5,610 bases of DNA from Paracoccaceae bacterium (GTDB lineage Bacteria; Pseudomonadota; Alphaproteobacteria; Rhodobacterales; Rhodobacteraceae). The DNA is taken from contig PWWF01000115.1 in the NCBI GenBank assembly GCA_003561595.1, positions 1 through 5,610 of the forward strand, in the 5' to 3' direction. Every line of letters starts with the position of its first letter. The stretch's first letter is position 1. The position numbers and the translations under genes are program-made. The notes below the pieces were generated by a model. The model was not told the origin of the DNA. It saw nothing but the letters and a program-made list of their open reading frames with translations, and did no database searches. Of the stretch, positions 1-4,587 are shown piece after piece.

Positions 1-431
1 AGCAGCTTGACCGACAGGCCGCAGACCTGCGTCGCCAGTTGGGCAGCAATGTCGATATCCGCAACACGGGCGAGGAACTGATCCTGACCCTGCCGCAGGA
101 CCTGCTGTTTGCGGTGGACAGCGCCACCCTGCGCCCCGATCTGCAGCGCGACCTGCGCAGCATCGCCACCAACCTGGTCAATTACCCGCGCAGTGACGTG
201 ATCGTGGTCGGTCACACCGACAATACGGGTGCCGCAGATTACAACCTGCGCCTGTCCGAGCGCCGTGCAGACTCGGTCGCGACTGTGCTGCGTAGCGAGG
301 GCGTGGCGTCCAACCGTATCCGCACCATTGGACGCGGTCTGACCCAGCCCGTCGCAGACAACAGCACGGCCGAAGGTCGGCAGCAAAACCGCCGGGTGGA
401 AATCTCCATTCGCCCGCACCAGCCGACCTGA
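1..431 (+). CDS. OmpA-family peptidoglycan-binding protein (C-terminal part)
   Basis: The reading frame is open from the left edge (first full codon at base 3) and ends in TGA at 429-431, so about 142 C-terminal residues are visible and the true start lies outside. They form an OmpA C-like domain. The opening strand is LLFAVDSATLRP, followed by GHTDNTG (Asp at visible residue 73), LSERRADSV (second Arg at visible residue 88) and the closing QNRRVEI strand. By comparison with E. coli OmpA, that Asp and the Arg 15 residues later bind the diaminopimelate of peptidoglycan. The protein should therefore anchor the outer membrane to the cell wall in the periplasm. The visible start, QLDRQAADLRRQL, resembles the linker after a glycine-zipper region in YiaD-like lipoproteins, which are common in Rhodobacteraceae. 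That part is inference because the N-terminus is missing. The gene looks monocistronic here, as a strong terminator follows. Confidence 0.92.
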   Translation, partial: QLDRQAADLRRQLGSNVDIRNTGEELILTLPQDLLFAVDSATLRPDLQRDLRSIATNLVNYPRSDVIVVGHTDNTGAADYNLRLSERRADSVATVLRSEGVASNRIRTIGRGLTQPVADNSTAEGRQQNRRVEISIRPHQPT

Positions 432-452
432 GCTTTGGTCATTCCGACCATC

Positions 453-479
453 AGGCCAGCCCACCGGGCTGGCCTTTTT
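453..479 (+). terminator. Intrinsic terminator of the OmpA-family gene
   Basis: A perfect 10-bp stem (AGGCCAGCCC with GGGCTGGCCT, loop ACC) runs from 453 to 475 and leads straight into a run of T (475-479). It starts 21 bases after the OmpA stop codon, the normal place for a Rho-independent terminator. It separates the OmpA gene from the fadR-like promoter immediately downstream. Confidence 0.9.
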
Positions 480-481
480 CG

Positions 482-510
482 TTGCACATTCCCCAAACCG
501 GTCATATCTT
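482..510 (+). promoter_or_regulatory. Predicted promoter of the FadR-like regulator
   Basis: A -35-like TTGCAC (482-487) and a -10-like TATCTT (505-510) are separated by exactly 17 bp. Transcription would begin near 516-518 and give a leader of about 60 bases. The match is moderate (3/6 and 4/6 to the sigma-70 consensus). It gains weight from its position just after the upstream terminator and from the operator-like repeat overlapping the -10 box. Confidence 0.5.
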
Positions 511-520
511 TTGACCAGTT
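496..520 (+). promoter_or_regulatory. Inverted repeat, candidate autoregulatory operator
   Basis: AACCGGTCA and TGACCAGTT form an inverted repeat around a 7-base centre (505-511), with 8 of 9 positions paired (499/517 mismatch). The arms read AACTGGTC/GACCGGTT, close to the half-sites of the FadR operator consensus (AACTGGTC-N-GACCAGTT). The centre is longer than in the classical site. The repeat encloses the predicted -10 box of the FadR/GntR gene, so a bound dimer would block its own promoter. That role is inferred from position and symmetry. Confidence 0.5.
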
Positions 521-578
521 CGCGCTTAAAATTCGGGCATCGCCCCGCGAGCGCACGCAGCATTGCGACGGAGGCCAG

Positions 579-1346
579 ATGCCCTTTCAGCGAATCCAAC
601 CCGAGAAACTGTCGCACAGCGTCGTGCGGCAGATCGAGTTGCTGCTGCTGCGCGGCATCCTGCGCCCGGGCGAGCGCCTGCCCTCGGAACGCGAGCTGGC
701 CGAAAAGCTGGGCGTCTCGCGCCCCTCATTGCGCGCGGCGATCTCGGAATTGCAGGAACGCGGGCTGCTGACCACACGCGCAGGCGCGGGCCTGTTTGTC
801 GCCGATCTGCTGGATTCGGCCTTCTCGGACTCCCTCGTCAATCTGTTTGCCCAGCATGACGAGGCATTGTTCGACTATATCGGCTTTCGCCGCGATCTGG
901 AGGGGATGTCAGCGGAAAGGGCCGCGCGCTACGGATCGAGCATGGACCTGAAGGTGATCGACACGATCTATCGCAAGATGGAGGCCGCGCATCTGAAGCG
1001 CGACCCCACCGAAGAAGCGACGCTGGATGCGGAATTTCACCTCTCGATTGTCGAGGCATCGCATAACATCATCATGCTGCACATGATGCGCGCCATGTTC
1101 AATCTGCTGCATCAGGGCGTGTTCTATAACCGCCAGATGATCTTTCGCCAGCGCGCGACCCGCGATGACCTGCTTAATCAGCATAAGGCGATCAATACCG
1201 CCATTCAGGACCGCGACCCCGACGCCGCCAGACTGGCCGCGCGCGCGCATCTGGATTTCGTCGAACAGATCATGTCTGACCGCAAGCGCAGCGAAAAGAA
1301 CGAAGCGATTGCCCGGCTGCGCTTTGAACACGCGCAGGACATGTAA
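579..1346 (+). CDS. FadR-subfamily GntR transcriptional regulator
   Basis: A 255-residue DNA-binding regulator of the GntR superfamily, FadR/FCD branch. Residues 10-75 are the winged helix, with the hallmark LPSERELAEKLGVSR (34-48), SLRAAISELQERGLL (50-64) and a wing around RAGAGLFV. Residues 95-235 are the all-helical FCD effector domain. It keeps the usual metal ligands: Asp150 and His154 (DAEFH), His202 and His224. Such regulators typically sense a carboxylate or acyl effector; this one cannot be assigned a ligand, and PdhR- or LldR-like roles are equally possible. The frame is open upstream to about 435, but that stretch crosses the preceding terminator and promoter. The ATG at 579 has GGAGG at 570-574 and begins MPFQRIQPEKLS, a normal family N-terminus. 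The gene faces the atp operon tail to tail, with no target gene adjacent. An inverted repeat over its own promoter suggests autoregulation. Confidence 0.9.
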   Translation: MPFQRIQPEKLSHSVVRQIELLLLRGILRPGERLPSERELAEKLGVSRPSLRAAISELQERGLLTTRAGAGLFVADLLDSAFSDSLVNLFAQHDEALFDYIGFRRDLEGMSAERAARYGSSMDLKVIDTIYRKMEAAHLKRDPTEEATLDAEFHLSIVEASHNIIMLHMMRAMFNLLHQGVFYNRQMIFRQRATRDDLLNQHKAINTAIQDRDPDAARLAARAHLDFVEQIMSDRKRSEKNEAIARLRFEHAQDM

Positions 1347-1348
1347 CG

Positions 1349-1377
1349 AAAAAACCCCGGCCATGCGGGCCGGGGTT
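1349..1377. terminator. Shared terminator between fadR-like gene (+) and atpF (-)
   Basis: A perfect 10-bp stem (AACCCCGGCC 1353-1362, GGCCGGGGTT 1368-1377, loop ATGCG) sits between two convergent stop codons. Read on the minus strand, the hairpin is followed by six T (from A 1349-1354), making an excellent intrinsic terminator about 25 bases after atpF. Read on the plus strand it begins 6 bases after the fadR-like stop but ends with only two T, so it is weaker for that gene. Confidence 0.88.
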
Positions 1378-1401
1378 CAGGATTGATGGACCGGACTGCG
1401 G

Positions 1402-1959
1402 TTAATGCAGCCGTTCCTTGGCCGTCGCCAGCGCCTTGTCGATCAGCGCATTGCTGCGTTCGGCATCCATTTGCTTGGCCATCACATCGCCCGCTGCGGC
1501 AACTGCAATCGACACGGCGGCATTGCGCACATCGCGGATGGCACTGGCCTCGGCCGAGGCGATCTTGTCCTCGGCCGCCTTCATCCGGCGCGCGATGGAC
1601 GCCTCGATATCCGCCTTGGCCTGATCAGCCGCGTATTGCGCGTCCGATTTCGCCTTTTCGACGATGCGCGCGGCTTCTTCCTTCACCTCGGTGCGCTTGC
1701 GCTCGAAAGAGGCATGCAGCTCCAGCGCCTCCTCGCGCAGGCGACGGGCCTCATCCAGCTCGGACCGGATCGTGTCGGCGCGATTGTCCAGAAGCCCCAT
1801 GATCTTGGGCGGCACCTTGAAATAGACAAGGATGCCGACAAAGATGATGAAGGCGATCAGCACCACCATGTCGGTGTTATACAGCGAGAAGAACGGGTAA
1901 TCGCCCGCAGCCAGCGCCGGGGTGGCCATCAGCGTGGCCAGCAAGGTCAGAACACGCAT
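1402..1959 (-). CDS. atpF: ATP synthase FO subunit b
   Basis: A 185-residue subunit b, half of the b/b' heterodimeric peripheral stalk joining FO to F1. Residues 1-18 are a hydrophobic signal-like segment ending PALAA. The membrane anchor is at about 31-47 (MVVLIAFIIFVGILVYF), followed by KVPPKIMGLLDNRADTI. The remainder is a long charged, Ala/Glu/Arg-rich helix expected to form a coiled coil with b' along F1. It is the last gene of the operon. Its ATG overlaps the upstream b' stop codon as TGATG. A GTG three bases earlier would add one Met, but AAGGGGG lies 6 bases before the ATG and only 3 before the GTG, so the ATG is preferred. The cleavable-looking N-terminus is absent from E. coli b; I recall similar extensions in alphaproteobacterial b subunits, and whether it is cleaved is unknown. 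The terminator at 1349-1377 follows. Confidence 0.95.
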   Translation of the reverse strand: MRVLTLLATLMATPALAAGDYPFFSLYNTDMVVLIAFIIFVGILVYFKVPPKIMGLLDNRADTIRSELDEARRLREEALELHASFERKRTEVKEEAARIVEKAKSDAQYAADQAKADIEASIARRMKAAEDKIASAEASAIRDVRNAAVSIAVAAAGDVMAKQMDAERSNALIDKALATAKERLH

Positions 1960-2477
1960 CACAGGCCCCCTTTCAGCCGCGCTTCCACCGCAGCATTGAC
2001 GCTGCGCGCATCGGCTTTGGCGCCAAAGGATGTCAGGATTTCCTTGGCGGTATCCTTGGACACTTCGCTCACCATCTCGATCGAACGATCCCGGATATCA
2101 CGGATGCGCCGCTCGGATTCTGCGGTGCGGGCCGCAATCTCGGCATCGGCCTTGGCGATCTCAGTATCAAGCTGCGCCTGCATCTCGGCTTTCGCGGCCT
2201 CGACGATGCGATTGGCCTCGGCGCGGGCATCGGCGCGCGCCTTGTGATAGGCGTCCTCGGCCTCTTGCGCCTTGAGCTTGTATTCCTCGGCCGCGCTGAT
2301 GTCGCTGGTGATCGTGCCCCGACGATCCGCCAGAACCGCCGCGACACGCGGCAGCGCGATGCGCGACATGACGTAATACAGAACGAACAGAGTCACGATC
2401 AGCCAGAAGATCTGGTTCGAGAACGTGCTCAGGTCCAGTTGGGGCATGCCGACCCCGTTTGCGGCATCTTCTGCCAT
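1959..2477 (-). CDS. atpF2: ATP synthase FO subunit b'
   Basis: A 172-residue subunit b', the second, divergent stalk subunit found in photosynthetic bacteria and alphaproteobacteria; the locus name varies (atpF2, atpG or atpX). A short hydrophilic N-terminus is followed by LDLSTFSNQIFWLIVTLF. The single membrane helix is at about 22-41 (QIFWLIVTLFVLYYVMSRIA), then LPRVAAVLADRRGTI. A long Ala/Glu/Lys/Arg helix (about 55-150) ends in a small hydrophobic C-terminal region. It would pair with subunit b in the membrane and hold F1 against rotation. The ATG at 2477 is preceded by AGGGGGA (2488-2482), 4 bases away. Its stop overlaps the atpF start by one base, suggesting translational coupling and equal synthesis of b and b'. 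It is separated from atpE by 74 bases that can form hairpins, and one of these regions could mask this ribosome binding site. Confidence 0.95.
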   Translation of the reverse strand: MAEDAANGVGMPQLDLSTFSNQIFWLIVTLFVLYYVMSRIALPRVAAVLADRRGTITSDISAAEEYKLKAQEAEDAYHKARADARAEANRIVEAAKAEMQAQLDTEIAKADAEIAARTAESERRIRDIRDRSIEMVSEVSKDTAKEILTSFGAKADARSVNAAVEARLKGGL

Positions 2478-2481
2478 GTCG

Positions 2482-2524
2482 TCCCCCTAAACCCTGGTTT
2501 CACCAAGGGGGCCACGCGGCCCCC
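2482..2524 (-). promoter_or_regulatory. Intercistronic RNA hairpins between atpE and atpF2
   Basis: In the minus-strand transcript, GGGGGCC (2524-2518) pairs perfectly with GGCCCCC (2513-2507) around a GCGT loop. A second hairpin, TTGGT/ACCAG with loop GAA (2506-2494), follows and can extend by sharing two C with the first. The b' ribosome binding site AGGGGG (2488-2483) is fully complementary to CCCCCT (2511-2506), so the C-run can pair with only one of these partners. The complementarity is directly visible. Roles in atpE mRNA protection or in lowering b' translation relative to c are inferences. Confidence 0.5.
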
Positions 2525-2551
2525 CCGGACGATGGGATACTGTCGGGAAAC

Positions 2552-2788
2552 TCAGACAGCGAACATCAGCAGAAGTGCCACGAGGAACGAGAAGATCCCC
2601 AGCGCTTCGGCGAATGCGATGCCGATGAACAGCATGGCGGTCTGGCCGGCGGCTGCCGACGGGTTGCGCAGGGCGCCGGACAGGAAGTTGCCCGCAATAT
2701 TGCCCACACCGATTGCAGCGCCGCCCATGCCGATGGCCGTCAGACCAACGCCGATGAACTTGCCCATTTCTGCGATATCGCCTTCCAT
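2552..2788 (-). CDS. atpE: ATP synthase FO subunit c
   Basis: A 78-residue proteolipid that oligomerises into the proton-driven rotor ring. Helix 1 (about 10-37) carries the glycine/alanine-rich packing motif [14 protein letters not shown]. The polar cytoplasmic loop is Arg41-Asn42-Pro43. Helix 2 (about 50-76) contains the proton-carrying carboxylate Glu61 in AFAEALGIF. The length and use of Glu match alphaproteobacterial c subunits. The pattern around the carboxylate gives no reason to propose sodium coupling. The frame extends upstream into the atpB spacer, but the ATG at 2788 has a strong AAGGAGA (2801-2795) 6 bases away and starts the normal sequence [13 protein letters not shown]. This is the only gene in the operon with untranslated spacers on both sides (55 and 74 bases), consistent with its need for many copies per complex. 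Confidence 0.97.
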   Translation of the reverse strand: MEGDIAEMGKFIGVGLTAIGMGGAAIGVGNIAGNFLSGALRNPSAAAGQTAMLFIGIAFAEALGIFSFLVALLLMFAV

Positions 2789-2794
2789 GTCATG

Positions 2795-2830
2795 TCTCCT
2801 TGAGGTTTGGAATTGGCAGGATGAGGTATT
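2795..2830 (-). promoter_or_regulatory. Strong ribosome binding site and G-poor leader of atpE
   Basis: AAGGAGA (2801-2795) is the best Shine-Dalgarno match in the operon. The 30 transcript bases before and into it (2830-2801) contain a single G in an otherwise GC-rich region, so they should be largely unstructured. E. coli atpE is known to have an upstream translational enhancer; a similar function here is inferred only from composition and position. Confidence 0.45.
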
Positions 2831-2843
2831 CGACCGACCGCGC

Positions 2844-3587
2844 TTAGTGCGACGGGTGCAGTGCATCACGCAGATACACGCAGGTCAGAATGGTGAACAC
2901 ATAGGCCTGGATCACGGCCACCAGCAGCTCCAGCGCATACAGCGCGGTCACGGCCAGGACGGGGACGAAGAACGCCGCCCCCAGCGCGCCGGCAAAACCC
3001 GCGAACACCTTGGCCACGGCATGGCCCGCCATCATCGCACCCGCAAGACGAATGGAGTGGCTGATGGGCCGCGCGAAATAGGAAATCAGCTCGATCACCG
3101 CAAGGATCGGGCGCAATGCCAGCGGGGCCGAACTGACCCAGAACAGGCCCAGAAACTTGGCCCCATGCAGGATAAAGCCCAGCGCCGTCACTGTCAGGAA
3201 CACGGTAAAGGCCAGCACCGCCGTCACGGCGATATGCGAGGTCGTGGTAAAGGCGAAGGGGATCAGCCCCAGCAGATTCGCGAACAGCACGAACATGAAC
3301 AGCGTGAAGATATGCGGAAAGAAGCGCACTGCGTCACGCCCGGCGACATCCTCGACCATCTTGTAGACGAAGCCATAGGCCAGTTCCGCGGCTGATTGCG
3401 CGCGGGTGGGGACAAGTGCCCGGCCCCGTGCGCCATAGACCATCAGGACAGAGGCCGCGACAATCGTCAGCGCCATCCACAGCGTGACATTCGTGGGTGT
3501 GTACCAGCTTACATCGCCACCGAACAGCGCCTTGACCTCGAACTGGTCCATCGGCCTGATGTTGAAGCCACCGCTTTCATTCGCCAC
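2844..3587 (-). CDS. atpB: ATP synthase FO subunit a
   Basis: The proton-channel stator subunit, 247 residues, integral membrane. Hydrophobic helices occur near 35-52, 92-112, 116-142, 160-172, 180-200 and 205-237. The essential arginine is Arg180 in [13 protein letters not shown] (equivalent to E. coli Arg210), preceded by FARPISH. His189 falls where E. coli has Glu219, and Gln227 in [15 protein letters not shown] matches the conserved C-terminal Gln. The frame is open to 3683, deep inside atpI. An ATG at 3611 has no ribosome binding site. The GTG at 3587 has AGAGGGA (3602-3596) 8 bases upstream and gives [16 protein letters not shown], which fits family N-termini, so it is chosen. With this start the gene overlaps the atpI stop by 11 bases, implying coupled translation. 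The gene ends in TAA at 2846-2844. Confidence 0.95.
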   Translation of the reverse strand: MANESGGFNIRPMDQFEVKALFGGDVSWYTPTNVTLWMALTIVAASVLMVYGARGRALVPTRAQSAAELAYGFVYKMVEDVAGRDAVRFFPHIFTLFMFVLFANLLGLIPFAFTTTSHIAVTAVLAFTVFLTVTALGFILHGAKFLGLFWVSSAPLALRPILAVIELISYFARPISHSIRLAGAMMAGHAVAKVFAGFAGALGAAFFVPVLAVTALYALELLVAVIQAYVFTILTCVYLRDALHPSH

Positions 3588-3930
3588 GTTGCCTGTCCCT
3601 CTGTTCGCCATCCGCGCGCTGCGCGGCATCCGCCTCTGCACCGGTCTGGAACTCGCGGGCCGAGCGCAGCATTGTCTGCACACCGGCCCCGAAGCCCAGC
3701 AGGGTCAGCAGAACCAGGAAAATCGGCATGGTGCCAAACAGGATATCCAGCCCGTAGCCCATCGCCGCCCCGACCCCGAGACCCGCAACCATCTCGATCA
3801 CCATCCGCCAGCCGATCTGGGCCATCGTGTGATGATCCTGCGCAGCACGCGGCGGCTCCAGCGTGGATTTGACCTTCGCGATCCGCTCGTCGAGGGCTTT
3901 CAGCCGCTCCAGTTCGTTCCGCTCGGTCAT
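3577..3930 (-). CDS. atpI: AtpI/AtpZ-family ATP synthase accessory protein
   Basis: A 117-residue inner-membrane protein at the head of the FO operon. A charged amphipathic N-terminus ([20 protein letters not shown]) is followed by two membrane helices: about 43-64, containing the Gly-rich [17 protein letters not shown], and about 68-88. A charged cytoplasmic tail (about 89-117) follows. This is the AtpI/AtpZ family. Members have been linked to c-ring assembly or to divalent cation transport, and they are not part of the final enzyme. The ATG at 3930 is chosen over a GTG at 3939 because [11 protein letters not shown] fits the family. The Shine-Dalgarno match is only GGGGTGG (3942-3936). A promoter lies just upstream, and the gene overlaps atpB by 11 bases. 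Confidence 0.88.
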   Translation of the reverse strand: MTERNELERLKALDERIAKVKSTLEPPRAAQDHHTMAQIGWRMVIEMVAGLGVGAAMGYGLDILFGTMPIFLVLLTLLGFGAGVQTMLRSAREFQTGAEADAAQRADGEQRDRQRGE

Positions 3931-3959
3931 GCCCGCCACCCCGGCTGCAAGTTGCGCGC

Positions 3960-3988
3960 AAGCTATGCAGGCAGGCGGATGGAGTCAA
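3960..3988 (-). promoter_or_regulatory. Predicted promoter of the FO operon
   Basis: On the minus strand TTGACT (3988-3983) and TAGCTT (3965-3960) are separated by 17 bp. Transcription would start near 3953 and leave a leader of about 23 bases before atpI. The -35 match is 5/6 and the -10 match 3/6. A GANTC site (GAGTC, 3982-3986) overlaps the -35 box; GANTC is the CcrM methylation target in many alphaproteobacteria. Confidence 0.6.
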
Positions 3989-4023
3989 GTTGTGAAACGC
4001 ATGGGGCGGCCGCTTGCAAGCCA

Positions 4024-4052
4024 TTGACATTAATACGGTTTCTGAAAATAAT
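4024..4052 (+). promoter_or_regulatory. Strong predicted promoter upstream of the ArsR-type gene
   Basis: TTGACA (4024-4029, perfect -35) and AATAAT (4047-4052, 5/6 -10) are spaced by exactly 17 bp. They lie in an AT-rich island (about 4022-4058) inside a GC-rich region. Transcription would start near 4059 and give a leader of about 90 bases before the ATG at 4149. It diverges from the FO operon promoter. Confidence 0.65.
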
Positions 4053-4100
4053 GCAAATGCAGCATCGCGCATGCAGACAAATCCGCGCCGGACAGCATAT

Positions 4101-4140
4101 TCAACCGAAGAGTTGACCTTTGCGCTCTCGCACGCAACAT
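4101..4140 (+). promoter_or_regulatory. Possible ArsR operator and second promoter
   Basis: TCAAC-N6-GTTGA (4101-4116) is a short perfect inverted repeat of the sort bound by winged-helix dimers. It overlaps a second -35-like TTGACC (4113-4118), which is 16 bp from a poor -10-like CAACAT (4135-4140). If used, that promoter would start transcription within a few bases of the ATG at 4149, giving a near-leaderless mRNA. The arms are only 5 bp, so this is tentative. Confidence 0.3.
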
Positions 4141-4148
4141 GCTGGGTC

Positions 4149-4493
4149 ATGACCCCCGCGCCGCCCCCCACACTCGATCAGGTGTTCACCGCCCTTGCCG
4201 ACCCGACGCGGCGGGCGATCCTGGCCATGCTGCTCGAAGACGACATGGCCGTGACCGATGTGGCAGCCCCGTTTTCAATGTCGCTGGCGGCGATCTCGAA
4301 ACATCTGGGCATTCTGGCGGCAGCGGGGCTGATCAGTCAGGAAAAGCGCGGGCGCGTGAAATGGTGCAAGCTGGAACCCGATTCGCTACGCGAGGCGTCG
4401 GTCTGGATGCAGGCCTTCGGGCAATTCGAACCCGTGAATCTCGACGCGTTCGAGCGGTTTCTGGCGCAGGAATTCCCCGGCCCCGATGCCTGA
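4149..4493 (+). CDS. ArsR-family winged-helix transcriptional regulator
   Basis: A 114-residue dimeric repressor type. The start is VFTALADPTRRAILAML (12-28), the standard first helices of this family. The helix-turn-helix follows (VTDVAAPFSMSLAAISKHLGILAAAGLI, about 35-62), then the wing (EKRGRVKWCKLEP, 65-77) and a C-terminal helix for dimerisation. The metal-binding ELCVC motif is absent and Cys73 is the only cysteine, so metal sensing is unlikely. It resembles the SdpR-like branch, often found beside SRPBCC (AHSA1) genes, but no such partner is present here. The frame is open back to 4014. The ATG at 4149 is chosen because family members start a few residues before the FTALADPTRR segment. 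It lacks a clear Shine-Dalgarno. An ATG at 4071 would give 140 residues. It diverges from atpI, and whether it regulates the FO operon is unknown. Confidence 0.85.
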   Translation: MTPAPPPTLDQVFTALADPTRRAILAMLLEDDMAVTDVAAPFSMSLAAISKHLGILAAAGLISQEKRGRVKWCKLEPDSLREASVWMQAFGQFEPVNLDAFERFLAQEFPGPDA

Positions 4494-4498
4494 ACCCC

Positions 4499-4517
4499 GC
4501 CTGCGCACCGCGCAGGC
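4499..4517. terminator. Hairpin after the ArsR-type gene, possible terminator
   Basis: GCCTGCGC and GCGCAGGC pair perfectly (8 bp, loop ACC) five bases after the arsR stop. There is no T-run on either side, so it may only protect or slow the transcript rather than terminate it on its own. Confidence 0.4.
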
Positions 4518-4569
4518 AGCGCCCGTGAAGGGCCATATGGGTGGGTGGGCGGGGCCCTGAGCGGGCGCT
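4518..4569. repeat. Long inverted repeat with a G-quadruplex motif in its loop
   Basis: The outer arms AGCGCCCG (4518-4525) and CGGGCGCT (4562-4569) pair perfectly. After a 3x3 internal loop (TGA/GAG) the inner arms AGGGCC (4529-4534) and GGCCCT (4553-4558) also pair. The 18-base loop holds GGGTGGGTGGGCGGGG (4539-4554): four G-tracts with one-base loops, the most stable class of quadruplex motif, on the plus strand. It lies between the convergent arsR-type and Anbu genes, where neither has a conventional T-run terminator. Together with the hairpin at 4499-4517 it fills the 94-base gap. Confidence 0.7.
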
Positions 4570-4587
4570 TACCCCGTCAGCCCCAAC

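Noticed and set aside
511..533. TTGACC (511-516) as a -35 box with TAAAAT (528-533) as -10
   Set aside because: The spacing is only 11 bp, too short for sigma-70. The TTGCAC/TATCTT pair with 17 bp is better.
435..578. N-terminal extension of the FadR-like protein
   Set aside because: The extra frame would begin within the OmpA terminator region and cross the predicted promoter. The ATG at 579 has GGAGG and a normal family start.
1405..2247. A 280-codon plus-strand open frame
   Set aside because: It is antisense to atpF and atpF2, with Arg/His-rich composition and no ribosome binding site or domain. It is a shadow of the real coding strand.
2244..3395. A 383-codon plus-strand open frame
   Set aside because: It lies antisense to atpB, atpE and atpF2, whose motifs are unmistakable. 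Its protein is low-complexity, Gln/Arg/His-rich and without recognisable domains, as expected from a high-GC shadow frame.
4051..4075. Three ATGCA copies and a GCATGC palindrome as a possible repeat element
   Set aside because: The units are only 5 bases with irregular spacing (6 and 14), so chance occurrence is likely.
4057..4116. A 19-codon leader peptide upstream of arsR (ATG at 4057)
   Set aside because: The predicted transcript starts at about 4059, after this ATG, and there is no ribosome binding site.
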